A stretch of 64,000 nt of DNA from Thozetella sp. PMI_491 (Eukaryota; Ascomycota; Sordariomycetes; Chaetosphaeriales; Chaetosphaeriaceae): contig MU270016.1 of NCBI GenBank assembly GCA_021432635.1, forward strand, positions 187,608 through 251,607, given 5' to 3'. Under the pieces are notes generated by a model. It was not told where the DNA came from. It ran no database searches and worked only from the letters and a program-made list of their open reading frames with translations. The position numbers and the translations under genes were made by a program. Shown here in pieces: positions 1 through 11,400 of this stretch (positions are counted from its first letter, which is position 1; every line of letters starts with the position of its first letter).

Positions 1-467
1 TCAACGATGTCTGGAGCACGGATGAGCTCCGTTGGGATGTGAGTTCTGCCCTTCATCTCTAACCAGTATTGTCACCTCTCTAAACCAGCCCGGTTCCCTG
101 TTAGATTTTTGCATCTGGATACACCGAGAGCATCTGGGTATATCCTCCTGTTGTTGGCCAAAGCAAGTTTGTGGGTAGTGCCACATACTGGGCCTACTCT
201 GACGATGCATCCTTCTATGACCCAAATAATGGCGAGCTCTTCGACAAAACGGTGCCTTTCCCACTAGTCGGTGTGCCTCGTACACTCAACAATCCGTACA
301 ACCCAGACCCGGCCTATAGTCAGTTCTGGTGGCTTGGAGGTCTAGCTGACGGCACCACCATCCCTAAAGGCTCGTACGTGATGCGTGTTGCAGCACTCTC
401 GCCATTTGGAGATCCGACCAAGGCGAAGGACTGGGACATATGGACACTACCATTTACAGTCTCTTGA
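1..467 (+). CDS. Subtilisin-like secreted serine protease, C-terminal end (partial)
   Basis: The 5' part lies outside the window. Coding sequence is seen in an exon ending at 38, a phase-0 intron 39-104 (GTGAGT...TTAG) and a last exon 105-467 ending in TGA. The spliced frame reads through DELRWDIFASGYTESIWVYP and ends in PFTVS. This matches the Fn3-like beta-sandwich at the C terminus of fungal minor extracellular (Vpr-type) subtilases, which packs against the catalytic domain. The catalytic Asp/His/Ser are not in the window, so activity cannot be judged. The family is secreted and degrades extracellular protein. The family call rests on recalled similarity; the intron and frame are seen directly. 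Confidence 0.75.
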
Positions 468-1322
468 GTTGAAGGAGGCGAAGAGATCATGCAGTTACAA
501 AATAGCTACGTCTTTTATTACAAGATGATGGTTCCTTAGCAAGATCCTATGCCCAAATATAGGCCCCGGTGGTGGCCTGAGAATGCGGTACTTACTTCAG
601 AGTGTCATGTTACAGAATGCGGCAAGGGCTGCCCTGGGTAGTGTGCCGACAGGACTGTATTCAGGATGAAAGTGTTACATTGACCGGCATAAGAATCCAA
701 CCAGAGCCTCCATCTCCAGTACATGTTTTCGCACTAAACAGTGTAGTTCAGGGGTGGTCCATTCGCTAGTGAGTGGTAGCGTAGGGTGGCGGCTAGTTCG
801 GTGCGCAGCCATCTCAAACCGGACCTGCGCCCGGAAGAAATTCCCATCACATTCTCTACGAGTTTGAATGCATTCTTCAGGATGTTCAGCGTAGCGAGGA
901 TCGCATAGGCTACAAAGAGGCTGTGGGCGACGTAGAGTCATATGCGGGACAAAATGCGCAGCACGTGGCCAATACACACGATGAAGTAGCGAGGAAGGGG
1001 CACGAACAGCCTATAAGCGGCCACCATCGATCTAAGCTAGAAAGCCGCTTGTCCAGCCGTCTCTCTAAAAATATGGAGCGCCGCTGCTATAGCTCCAATT
1101 GTCTTGGTGTTGTGGGGGGCCATCGCGACGCGCTGCATCGTATCCGGCGTGAGTGGCATGGTACCTATGACTCAACAGATCTTGGCCGGCATCGATCCAA
1201 GGATAGCGACACAGTATTGGCAATCCGCATACTAAATATCCCGAGATTGACATGAATGCACATTGAACGTTCTCTGTTGAACATCGCGTAATTGGCATCC
1301 ACCTTATCCCCTTTATGCCACG
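468..1322. other. Intergenic, no gene seen
   Basis: This spacer separates the protease tail from the orphan gene on the same strand. Short open frames occur on both strands, but none has a start context, a signal peptide or credible splice sites. No repeat or TATA-like element stands out. Confidence 0.5.
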
Positions 1323-3104
1323 ATGGGTAAAGGCAAATCATCCTGGAAGCTCGCGGCGGCCGGGAGAACAAAGGACGCAGCAGCAGGCCAAAAGCTTGCC
1401 GCCGATTCTCAGAAGACAAAGCCGCCACGCTCTGTAGCAGCAATTACTCGCCACAACCGTGAGCTCACATCTCAGCTTAAGGCTCTGGCGAAGACGCAGA
1501 CAAATGAGTCGCCCATACGCTCGCGCGGCGTTGCCTCAGACAGTTCCGACCTGAACACGGGCCTGAAGCCGATTCTCGGCGCGCTGTTTGAGAACATCGG
1601 CCAGATAGACTCGTGTGCCAGCATCGATGTCTCCACGCCGTCCTTGATTGCTGCATGGCTCAGCTTCCTTCCGTCCATTGCCGGCGTTGCCAACATCGGT
1701 CCGTCTGGCAGCTTTGTTGCTGCACGCATGACCTTGTACCTGATGCGGGCTGTCCTTGAAGACCGCTGGGCTAACCGCCGCTTTGACACTCGTAGCGAAT
1801 CCGACAAGCTTGGAGGCGGCAATACCTCCATGCCGGGGACGGATGCAATAAGAGATCGGGCCGCTTTTCTCTTGCAGCTCGATGACTTACTGCTAGAACA
1901 GCTCAAGGCCGTTTGGTCGCAGGGCCGAGGACTTGACGACTTCAAGTGGGTATTCTTCCGATACGAGGTTCTCAAGGAGAAAGGCCAGGATCCAGCACGG
2001 CACCAGGAGCTCCGAGCCCAGGCCACCGCGCTTCACCTCCAGGAGCTTGAGGCTATTGACGGCGCTGGCGATCTCCCGGTGTGCCCTCCATACGAGCTCA
2101 AGCCGCTGCAGGACGATCCCCACGGGCCCATCCTAGGATGGTACCAGTACTGGGTCCCTTCCGCGAGGTCCTGGCAGTCGAAAGGGACGGAGTGGGAATC
2201 TGCGCACAGACAAGTATTGCGGCGGTCACTACAGTTCGTGCTCGACGCTCAGAAGCAGCAGCCCGTGAAAATACACGAACAGCGGCTACATCTAGCACGA
2301 ATCGTCTTAGAGCTGCAGCACAACCTTCCGGCCGAGCTACGGGACCTAGTGTACGACGAAATCGGCGAGGCCGAACCGGAGGGGTCGAGCCGATACGCCC
2401 AGAAGCTAGACCTTGCCGAAGTTTACGAGCCCTTCCCCGACCACATGAAGGACAGAAGCTTACGATGCGATGCATGCGCCTCGCGCGGCAAACCTCGCAC
2501 CGTGGAAGACATGATGCTCGCGCGGACCTGTCCCCACTCGAGCGTCGTGATATGGAACCTCCCGATGCGCTGTCTGATGACATTCCATCCCGATAAGGGT
2601 GGTGATCTGGAACCCTGCAAGCACACCAATTGCAAGGGCCACCACGAGGATTCGAGCTGGAGGATGAGCGAGAAGCACCGAGAACGAGACCTACGCCAGT
2701 TCCTATCGCGCATCATAGCAGAGCGGTGCGGACCTAACGAGACCCTCGAAAGCGTGGGATTCGGCTCCACGCTCAGTGGGTCGCCGGAAGAAGCGGCCAC
2801 GGCGCCGAAGAAGTCGTACCATCCCTGCGAGCGGCGGAAAGGCACTGGTGAATGGGGTTGGATCGGTCAGGCGGGATTGATGGATGCCATGGTCCACAAG
2901 GGCAGTCTGTTTGAACTCGCGGGCCCCTCCTACCCGAACAACATCAGCCACCACCGGACCGCATCCACATGGCGATATGGCTACATGAAGCGAGACGAAG
3001 ACTCGGTACGGGATGTTTTCCCGGATTGCCACAGCCTGTGTCAGTTCTGCCGCGCCGAACCGTTCTGGGGTTACTACAACAGGGACGCTCTACACTGGCT
3101 TTAG
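1323..3104 (+). CDS. Orphan protein, 593 aa, with Cys/His clusters
   Basis: A single uninterrupted frame starts at ATG 1323 and ends at TAG 3102-3104. I do not recognise the family. The N terminus (about 1-75) is basic and Lys/Ala/Ser-rich. A largely helical middle follows. The last third has metal-site-like clusters: CDAC at about 382-385, CPHS near 400, then PCKHTNCKGHHED near 430-442, and CHSLCQFC at about 573-580. There is no signal peptide or membrane segment, so it is probably intracellular. The long frame, even codon use and conserved-looking Trp/Cys/His content argue that it is real. A zinc-stabilised fold is an inference from residue spacing only; an intron hidden inside the frame cannot be excluded. 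Confidence 0.7.
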   Translation: MGKGKSSWKLAAAGRTKDAAAGQKLAADSQKTKPPRSVAAITRHNRELTSQLKALAKTQTNESPIRSRGVASDSSDLNTGLKPILGALFENIGQIDSCASIDVSTPSLIAAWLSFLPSIAGVANIGPSGSFVAARMTLYLMRAVLEDRWANRRFDTRSESDKLGGGNTSMPGTDAIRDRAAFLLQLDDLLLEQLKAVWSQGRGLDDFKWVFFRYEVLKEKGQDPARHQELRAQATALHLQELEAIDGAGDLPVCPPYELKPLQDDPHGPILGWYQYWVPSARSWQSKGTEWESAHRQVLRRSLQFVLDAQKQQPVKIHEQRLHLARIVLELQHNLPAELRDLVYDEIGEAEPEGSSRYAQKLDLAEVYEPFPDHMKDRSLRCDACASRGKPRTVEDMMLARTCPHSSVVIWNLPMRCLMTFHPDKGGDLEPCKHTNCKGHHEDSSWRMSEKHRERDLRQFLSRIIAERCGPNETLESVGFGSTLSGSPEEAATAPKKSYHPCERRKGTGEWGWIGQAGLMDAMVHKGSLFELAGPSYPNNISHHRTASTWRYGYMKRDEDSVRDVFPDCHSLCQFCRAEPFWGYYNRDALHWL

Positions 3105-3335
3105 GAGGTGTGGCTCATTGGGCACTAACACCTCAGCCAAGGCAATTTCTGCTTTCATTAGCTGGTCTGCAGTGTGATCACGATACCCAATAGCAATGTG
3201 GTTGTGAACAACAAGGAAATATCTGGTCTAATTTATGTACATAAATACCCTCATGTCTAAGTCTCGTCTAATTCTAATTCTATGGTATCATGCCGAACAT
3301 GCACCGCAACCAGTTGCGCCGAGCAGGGGCCACTT

Positions 3336-5275
3336 CTACGCCTTGGCTTCGGTGCTAGGACCAGCCCAAAAGCCGCGCCTTGCACTCTCTACGTCGCTTC
3401 CCTCCCCACTCTCTTCGCCGCTAGACTTCTTCTCCTCCCGATGCTCGGTTGTGTGCCTCTTGTGCTCCTCGGTGTCCTCATACTCGATGAGCAGCTCGCC
3501 ATTCTTTCCGTACCGCCGCGGCTCGTCCCGGGCGGCCTTGACAATGGTGAAAAAGCCCTTCCAGCCCGTGCCGACGCGGTGGAAGATGGAATCCATTTCC
3601 TCGAGAGAGCGGTAGGCCGTCTCGGGATAGAAGAAATAGACGGCCGGCACCATGAAAGCGTTTATGGCGGCAAACACAATATATGTTTTCCAACCGATAG
3701 AGTTGAATGACACGGGTGTGACCATGACCACCATGAAGTTAAAAATCCAGTTGGCTAGACGTGGGGTGGTCAGCTCGATATGTTCTCGTGATTGCGAGGG
3801 AAAGTGGGCATACCAGAAGTAGACAGCGCGTTGGCCGGTGCTCGGATTCGCAGGGGCACAATCTCAGCCGGGTACAGCCAGGTCATGCCCAGCCAGCCGA
3901 AGGCGAAGAAGCTGTTGAACACAAATAGGAAAACAATGGCCGCAACGCGAGCGCCGGTCGAGTCTTGCGAGTTGACACCCGCCAGAATGGCCATGGTGAC
4001 CGCTTGGCCTATGGCGCCACCAATCATAAGCTTCCGGCGACCCACTTTTTCTACGATAAACACGACCGGCCAAGAGATGAGGAAATATTCCGTAGCAATA
4101 CAGGATGCGAGCAGCAGCGACAGGAAATCGCTCATTCCAAGCCCTTTGCATATTACAGGCGCATAGTAGGTAATTAGATTGCACCCAGAGACCTGTTGTA
4201 AGACTTGGTTTATATACGCAAGCAGCGAGCGGTGGAAGTTTCTGGGAGCATGTTAGCAAGGTGAGGTAGGTAGCCCGAAGGGATAAGAGCGCTGGAGACC
4301 CACCGATCCTTGTTCATCCTGAAGAGGTCGCGGAAAGACCCTTTCGACATTTCCTGAACGGTTTCCTTGATCGAAAGGAACTCATTTCTCACAAGCCTGT
4401 CGTCTTGAGGCGCATCTTGCAGAGCTGCGAGGACCTCTCGTGCCTCATCCTCTCTGCCCTTCAGGATAAGCCACCGCGGTGACTCAGGGAGACCGCCGAC
4501 GAAGATGAGGATGAAGATGCAGAAGAAGCATTGGAATGCCAGGGGGAAACGCCAAGCAACCGACCCAGGGGCAAAAGAAAAGCCGAGATCGATCCAGTTG
4601 CTAATCATGATGCCGCCGGCGATGAGGGCGCCTTCAATCATGACGAGCTTTCCTCGCTTATGGGCCTTGGATGTCTCCGACTGCCAGGTAGGTACTGTTG
4701 AGGTGTTGCCACCATTACCAATGCCGGTGATAATACGTCCGATGATGAAATGGGGCAGGGTCGTAGCTGAGGCCTGGAGAATGGCGCCCACGATCATGAT
4801 GCTGGTGCCGAGCATGATCATGCGACGCCTTCCAAGGGGGTTACCGATGAAGATGGTGAGTATCGCTCCTATGAAGCAGCCGAGATTGTAGCACGATACG
4901 GTGATGCCTATCCATATGTGAGCTATGGCCGGGTTGAGTGTAGATGAAGCAGAAGTATCGCCCGCTTACCCTGGTTAGTAGAGCGAATCGCAGCCTCAGC
5001 CTCGCTAATGTCTTGTGCGGCAGAGTTGATCACAGGGAAAAGGTTCAAGAAGCTGGGCATCGTCAAGATGCCGCCCATGACACCTTGGTCTATTCGGCAC
5101 GTTAGTCCTGGACGGAGCATGTTTGACTTAGACGGTACGGAGGCTAGAGACAGCCACAGGTACCCCAAGGCTTCGTCGACGTACCATATCCGAAGAGTAG
5201 AAAATCACACCCAGCAATAAAGCTGATGGCATAGTTAAGGGACTAGCCCCTTAGGCCAAAGAACTTTTTCCCCAT
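3336..5275 (-). CDS. MFS sugar transporter (lactose-permease type) with in-frame stop in exon 1
   Basis: Five exons on the minus strand: 5275-5185, 5089-4970, 4907-4304, 4241-3814 and 3754-3336. The product is a 12-helix hexose/disaccharide:H+ symporter of the plasma membrane. Family marks are FGYDQGVMGG in helix 1, GRRRM in the first loop, PESPRWLI before the central loop and PETAYRSLEEMD after helix 12. All four introns keep the frame. However, exon 1 reads MGKKFFGLRG, then TAG (5243-5245), then SLNYAISFIAG. In relatives this position is an ordinary residue, often Gln. CAG to TAG is a C-to-T change in a CpA context, as produced by RIP. Everything downstream looks undamaged. It may be a young pseudogene, a strain allele, a sequencing error or a readthrough case; no downstream ATG restores helix 1. 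Confidence 0.85.
5243..5245 (-). other. In-frame TAG inside exon 1 of the sugar transporter
   Basis: The minus strand reads ATG GGG AAA AAG, six further sense codons, then TAG and TCC CTT AAC TAT in the same frame. The flanks on both sides fit the conserved N terminus of fungal sugar transporters, so this is a true interruption of a recognisable protein. Splicing cannot remove it because no GT donor lies between the ATG and the stop. Confidence 0.8.
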
Positions 5276-7891
5276 GGCTGTCGTCTGCCTGCGATCTGCA
5301 CGTGGAAGATGGAATAAAACCCGTTACCGAGACCGGGGACTCGCAGCACCTGGGCTCTACACCCGACTATATGTACATATTGGTTGATTGTCCATTCCGT
5401 GCGCCGGATGAGTGCTTACGAAAAGACCCGAGCCATTGTTATTGCGACCAGACGTCATAACGAGCAACCTCCATGTCGGCACAGAGTCTTAGGGTTCCGT
5501 CGTACCAGCTAGACAGGGACGTTCTCCTCCCAAGTGGGAACATGATTCCTCTTTCGCCCTATCATCAGTTTGTTTACAGAGCGGCGGAGACTGGCAAAAT
5601 CCACTGTGGGACGCTTTCGTTATCGATCAAATCAAGGAAGTACGCGGGCCGAGCTCCACGCCAGCTGCACCGGACGCCTACCAAGAGGAGGGGAGCCCAC
5701 CGGACGAAGGATTGGAGGGCGCCTAATGTGGGAAGCAGACTGGGCTATGGAGCAAGTTAGGGTCCTAACCCGCGCGATTGGGCCTTCGCCTCGCGACGCT
5801 GACTCGCGATACACAACACCCCATGGGACTCGGCAGTAACTCAGCAGAAGATAATGTGATTGCGGTAGAGGCTGGCGAGTCAAGGAGCGCTTATATTGTG
5901 CTGGTCATCATCGCAAGTCACACGACATATGTGTGAGTCGCATAGAATTGCGATCTCGTCGGCTAGATTCGAAGATACCCAAAAAGAGCCTCACTTGTCA
6001 CACGCAACAGCTCCTATACCGCAGTGTGTACCCGGTACACTAGTTAAAAGGCTGCCCCTGTCGGTCTCAGCAGCCCCAACGGGCGGATTTCCCGTTCAGG
6101 GAACCCGAATCGCATCACGTTTAGGATCTTTCATGGGAATGGCTGAAGATCGGGATGATCTCAACCTCTTTCTTTAGCACTTAGGAGCCCAAGGAGCCTC
6201 GCCAAGCCCGTGATATCCCCACGCTCTGACGTCATATTGGAACCGTTGTTAATATTATGGGGCGTCTGTCCCACTGGTACTCCACGCCCTCGGCTGGCGG
6301 CATCCATACAGCGCACGGAGAATGGCAGGCTTGCTTGTCGGGAAGCCGCTTGACGCGTCTGGAGGGTGCGAATGGAGCAATCGGCCGGGTTTCATCTTGG
6401 CGTCTGCAGGTGACCGCAGGGACCTACCCGAGCGGGCACACCTGGGATTTTTGTATGGCCGATGACCGTCACTCGCCAGTGGATCTTGGATCCATGGCCA
6501 GGTGTGCCAAGCGATAGCCGTCCACACCGCCCATATGCGAAACACCTTAGCGAGCACTAGAAGGGGCGCGTACCAGAAAGGCTGCCTCTACGGTACTAGA
6601 CGGCGGCTTTAACCCGGGGGAGGGGGGGGTTCACGCGAGTAATTTCACGGGCGAGGCTGTCGCGGTACCTGTCGGGACAGCCTCGATCCATGTCGCTGCT
6701 TGGGCGGCCTCTCTTGGTCTGCGCTCGGTGAGTATAACCCGCCGAAGTCCTCACAGCCGCCCCGGGTGAATCCCGGTATATTCAGGGCCACAACGCACCA
6801 CGTCCAGCATACCCCCGGTGTAGGTAGTGGGACTCCGCTGCTCGCCTTTCCCACGAGCCCATAACTCTTTGTTAGTACTAGCCGCTGTATCGGTACCTCG
6901 GGGTGCGTGTGCTACATGTGATCTGGTTCCCTCTTCAGCACCGAGATCTAGCGAGCCTAGAGCGTGTGAATCCTTCACAATGTTCCTTCCAAGTAGACGG
7001 ACAGGTTGCTTTTCGCTCACGCGGCATATTGAGTGCCTGGGGCGTTATTTATCACTGCAGTTTGAGACTCCATTGTTGTGGCTGCATGTCAGAGGCAGCT
7101 TACCGACAAAGGAGAGATGGGTAGATCGGGTTCCCAGAGCAGTAATTGGTTAGCCGAGCTAAGTTTGTCAATGCATCATACAAACCATTAGCTTGTAAAT
7201 TGCCGGGCACGTAACGGCAAGCACAAAGCCAGGGGGCGGAACTACTAGCCAGGTGGTTACGCTGAGCTTCAGAGCCCTGAAATGTCTCTTTCATAAGGAC
7301 AAGATCCCCATCCGGCGTAAGAAGACTAAGGCCGAGTTCCGGTTAGGTTCTTGCCTTCTCTAATATCAGTCATGTTTTTTCTCCCGTCGCTGAGAGTGTT
7401 CTAGATACATGACTCCTAATAGGTCTTCTCTTCTAGCGGGAATGTTGGGCTTGTTAGCAGTGGGCGGGCATTCACTGCTGCCTTTGGTACGATGCTCTGA
7501 GTGCAAGAATCACTAGTGCATCCTACTCTTGAAATAGAGAGCATGACTAAAAGTGCCGTGAATGGCTAGGCCGAGACGCATTTCCGATTCGGAGGTGATT
7601 ACGACTCGGTCCAATGGCTCCACCGGGCAGACAGGACAAAGGTGAGCTGAGTAAAGTAAGAGGCTACCTTTCTTAAAATAGAGAGTTTGCGCTGGTGTGA
7701 AGTTAGTGAAGCGTCATGTAAATCATAATTAGAGTTAAGAGGGCATCCCGGAGATACAATGCCCATCCTCGGGTGTTTTAAAGACTCCAATCGGCTCTCG
7801 GGAGATGTAAACAGAATATTTCTTGGCATTGACTTGGCATTTGGTTGTATCACATCAACTACAACATCAGACGGCTTGCTCGACCATAGAA
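5276..7891. other. Gene-poor stretch of about 2.6 kb
   Basis: Many short open frames exist on both strands, but none has domain-like composition, a convincing start or splice sites. A run of G's near 6616-6630 is the only low-complexity patch. No terminal repeats or transposase-like frame were found. It may be decayed sequence or house RNA I cannot recognise. Confidence 0.5.
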
Positions 7892-8362
7892 ATGCGCTTC
7901 AACACCGTCGCGATCGTTTTGGCTTCTCTAGCAAATGGCGTCGCTGGGGAGATACTCGACGGCGACGGAGCCAAAACGACACCCACTTCGCCCAGCTGCC
8001 GGTTACCAACCGCCACGCTCGATTTATATTTTGACAAATCTTGCAATTGCTACGACAGCGACATTAAGATATTCCCCAAAGAAAGCACTGCCTGCAGACA
8101 GTTTCCTCGAGGCATTGATTCGCTCAAGACCTACATAAAGCCTCCTAGCGACCACAAGGGTAAGTTATTTCGCGCCCATAGTAGTTCATGGTCCATTCGA
8201 CCTGAAAGGATGTCTAATATACAAGCGCCAGTGGCTCTGTTCACGACTGCCAACTGCGAAGGCCCTCCGAATCGATTGATTTCGGTAGACGAGTATGCGA
8301 GGTGCATGATTAGCGATACAAATGGTACCTGGCATTCCTATAGAATTCTCCGCGCTATTTAG
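7892..8362 (+). CDS. Small secreted Cys-rich protein (132 aa)
   Basis: Two exons, 7892-8159 and 8232-8362, joined by a phase-1 intron (GTAAGT...CGCCAG). The product begins MRFNTVAIVLASLANGVAGE, a good signal peptide with likely cleavage after ANGVAG. The mature part has six cysteines (SCRLP, SCNCYD, ACRQF, NCEGP, RCMIS), enough for three disulphides, and ends in RILRAI. Small secreted Cys-rich proteins of this kind include effectors, killer-like toxins and wall proteins; no specific family is recognised here. The intron is 72 nt, a multiple of three, and has no stop in frame, so retention would yield a 156-aa form. The nearest neighbour is a hydrolase 0.9 kb downstream on the same strand. Confidence 0.65.
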   Translation: MRFNTVAIVLASLANGVAGEILDGDGAKTTPTSPSCRLPTATLDLYFDKSCNCYDSDIKIFPKESTACRQFPRGIDSLKTYIKPPSDHKGKLFRAHSSSWSIRPERMSNIQAPVALFTTANCEGPPNRLISVDEYARCMISDTNGTWHSYRILRAI

Positions 8363-9281
8363 CTAGTATATCGATCTCCAAGCGCACCCCATTGTCAATT
8401 GCTGCGGCAGCACACCGAAGCTACTCGGTTATAAAGAACGAGTATCAGATAGTTGCGTGGGCTGAGCGAAGCAAAGGATTATCGATAGACACAGCCTTTG
8501 GCCAAGGTCGCCTCTTCAGATCTCTGCTCTAGACCTCTATCTGGACTAATCTGGTCTGCGTGCGCTAGCGCATATCCAGGTCCAGGGAACGGGAGCCTGG
8601 TGTGATTAGTGATATATCAAGCGGAGAATTCAGCCACAACGGCCAGAAGGATGAGGGTTAGTAACGCCGATGTGCAATATCGACTTTTGGTACCTAGGTT
8701 CAGGAAGTAACGCTCCCCTGCCAATAGGGCGTCGGGTAGTTTTCCCCATGCCCACCAGATCCACACCACCGCAAAGGCGTAAATCAATAAGCACATCACC
8801 GGCTTTATTATGTTTACTCATGGTGGGACCTCATCCTAAGGGCAAGGTGAACTTAACGTAGCTAGCGTAAGCCCAAGTGGAATGCAAGAAGGGGTCACTC
8901 CTGGCTCCTCGCTTGAGATTGGTCCAACCTGCATGAGGCTCATTAAGCCCGGAAGCCTTGAATAGGAAAAGATACTCAGATTTCTGTCTTCATGGAGACA
9001 GAGAAGAGCATTTGCGATATTTCTATAGGCCGAGGCAGCCTGCATGGTGTTAGCGAAAATCAAGCGTTCGCAAAATTTTTCTGCATCAGGGTCTGATTGC
9101 GTTGCTAGACCTTCGCTAAACTGCAGGGCTATGACTAACAGAACCAACACAAGAGGTATTTGTCGCCACTATAGTTGTCTATGCCAGCTACTATCCGGCA
9201 GAGAGTATAAGAATGGGCGAATGTGCATTTTCGTTAGCATACGAGAGGGAAGAGCCGTTAAACACCCATCTCACTAGCATC
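8363..9281. other. Intergenic, one doubtful minus-strand frame
   Basis: On the minus strand at 9150-8836 a frame begins with a hydrophobic stretch (LVLLVIALQFSEGLA) followed by a DAEKFCERL segment, resembling the start of a small secreted protein. No ATG precedes it in frame and no clean exon continuation was found, so it is not called as a gene. The rest shows nothing. Confidence 0.4.
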
Positions 9282-10695
9282 ATGTACGTCGCTTCCATCA
9301 TAGGATTCATTAGTTTTGTTACCGTTGCCCTAGCTCGGGACTGCTGGGACATCAACATACCCGTCAAGATCGCATCTCAGAATGGAGTGTTCGCGCTGAA
9401 GGCTCCACATAGCAACATAGATGTGGCCAACTTCATTCTCAACTTGGCCCAGGTCGACAGCACTTATGTCAGCCGGATTTCTAAGGGAGTGAGACATCTC
9501 CCATCAGCCTACTTGAATCGGCCATTTAACCCCAGGACAGTATCAGACAGTATCTGGCACTTATACGATTGCTGCCACGTATTGTCAGCCGAACAGTGGC
9601 CCCGGAAAGACGATCCAAGTGTTGACTCACGGAATTGCTTTTGATCGTAGATACTGGTAGGCGTGAAATGTCCCCGAAGATGCCTTGCGGTTTACTGCGT
9701 TATTCCGAGAAAAAAAAACCACACAGATCTCAAGCAGTCCTAAGAACAAAAAAGCCGGCTTCTAATCTTGAGCCGTAAAGGGACTTGTCTTACAACAACT
9801 ACAACTATAGCTACGTTAGCCGCGCCGTCGCGCGGGGTTATTCTACGTTGTTCTACGATCGGCTGGGTCTGGGCCTTTCGTCACGTGGCGATCCCGTCAG
9901 CGAAATCCAATCCTTCCTGGAGGTGGCCTCTCTGGAGTACCTAACAAAGCTCCTACGTGAAGGCAAGGTACCGCGTATCCGGCACAAGTTCGACAAGATC
10001 GTCCATGTCGGGCACAGCTTCGGCTCTATCCAGAGCTACGGTCTGGCGGCGGCCCAGCCCAACATCACGGACGGGATCGTGCTTACTGGATTCAGCATGA
10101 GCTCGTCCTTTATACCGTTTTTCGCATACGGTGGGAACTTTGTGTTGGCTAGGACCCAGTCTGCGCTCAGCAGCTATCCCGATGGTTATCTCGCAGGAGG
10201 CGACCCCACCGGTGCCCAACTCAACTTTTTTGCACCTGGCCAGTTCGACCCAGACATTCTTCCGGAAGCTGTCGCTGTGGGCCAGCCCGTGACTGCTGGT
10301 GAGCTTCTCACCGTTACCGGGCCACTCGTACCCGAGAACGCCTTTGCCGGTCCCGTTCTCGTCATCACCGGAGGTAGAATCCCACAATATACTCAAGCAT
10401 CCACCTCAAATTTCAAGGAGCCAAACTGAACATGATATTCTTAGAGCGAGACATACCGTTTTGTGGTGGTAACTGCTCAACCAGCGTGCCTTCTCTACCG
10501 GCGAAAGTTCAGGAGAATTTTCCTAATGCAGCCAAATTTGAGGCTGTTGTAGTTCCAGATGCAGGCCATGGATTAAATCTAGTAAGCACAAAACCTTCTG
10601 TCCACGGCGATCGTCCAAGGTTTAATCAAGCATAGGAATACTCCCACTCTGACACATACGGAACAATCCTCGACTTTTTAGACAAATACATCTAA
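9282..10695 (+). CDS. Alpha/beta hydrolase (secreted esterase/lipase-like)
   Basis: Five exons: 9282-9488, 9547-9656, 9781-10373, 10445-10581 and 10636-10695, giving 368 aa with every junction in frame. The N terminus (MYVASIIGFISFVTVALARD) is a signal peptide. The catalytic triad is visible: nucleophile Ser about 185 in GHSFG, acid in ITGERDIPFCGGNC, and His in PDAGHGLNL near the C terminus. LTHGIAFDRRYW fits the oxyanion-hole loop of this fungal group. The C-terminal Cys pair probably forms a disulphide. The family hydrolyses esters; the substrate is unknown. Intron 2 is long for this window (124 nt). The gene looks whole. It is flanked by a small secreted protein and a secreted GH16, so this end is rich in secreted products. 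Confidence 0.85.
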
Positions 10696-11400
10696 TTAGG
10701 ATAGAGTGAGTAGCCTCATAGCTTCAGCTACTTGATAGATATTGAGAGCAGAGCGCTGCCCATACTGTTATCCGTTATCGAATGTGAGGCTATATATGTA
10801 GTGGAATGCCGTGTTTTTGGCCCGCGGAGACGTTAGCATCTCTTGGATTGGCACTGCCGGTAGTTACCCGAGAAACTTTTGCACGAACGAAGGAGTTGAT
10901 TTTGAGGTAACGCGGCATTTTAATGAGATGATGCAAAGACTTGTGGGCCTGTGATATTGCCATGTGTCTTGAAAGGAGCTTTATAAATAGGTAGATGGCT
11001 TTTCCGTGGACCAGCCAGGTAATCAATCCATACTTCCAGGCCGCGAAGAGGCGCATCCAACCGAACCGGGTATGTGGCCGCGTTGGCGAACCACTGTTGC
11101 GGGAGCCGGTGCAACAACGGGGAGTTGGGCAGATCGGCGTGGAGGATCCCTGGAAAAGCAAAACGGCTACCCACGAGGGCCAATCGTGTTACGGGTACAA
11201 GGGCACGATTGCGTGGGCCCTGTTGGTGGTTTAGATTGGGCAGTCTACGCCAGACGAGCGGCCGGTTGATTGCAATTAGCCGAACCTCGCTACTACACCG
11301 CGACCTCGATCTCCGATGGCGTTGCAGCTATATAGGGCTAGGCAAGGCATCTCTTACCTATCCGGAGGCATATGGGAGCTTCGGTACTAAATGGGTTGCG
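10696..11400. other. Intergenic / promoter of the GH16 gene
   Basis: A TATA-like element (CTATATAGG, 11328-11336) lies about 65-73 bp before the GH16 start codon. No gene is evident. Overlapping short frames on both strands around 10920-11270 have no supporting features. Confidence 0.45.
11328..11336 (+). promoter_or_regulatory. TATA-like element of GH16 gene
   Basis: CTATATAGG sits 65-73 bp upstream of ATG 11401, a normal core-promoter distance in filamentous fungi. Assigned by sequence and spacing only. Confidence 0.4.

Noticed and set aside
5473-7294. Many 60-100 codon frames in the gene-poor stretch
   Set aside because: They overlap on both strands, have odd composition and lack start context or splice sites; consistent with chance in GC-rich DNA.
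8836-9150. Minus-strand frame with a signal-like start (LVLLVIALQFSEGLA)
   Set aside because: There is no in-frame ATG upstream before a stop and no credible continuing exon; it is too weak to call.
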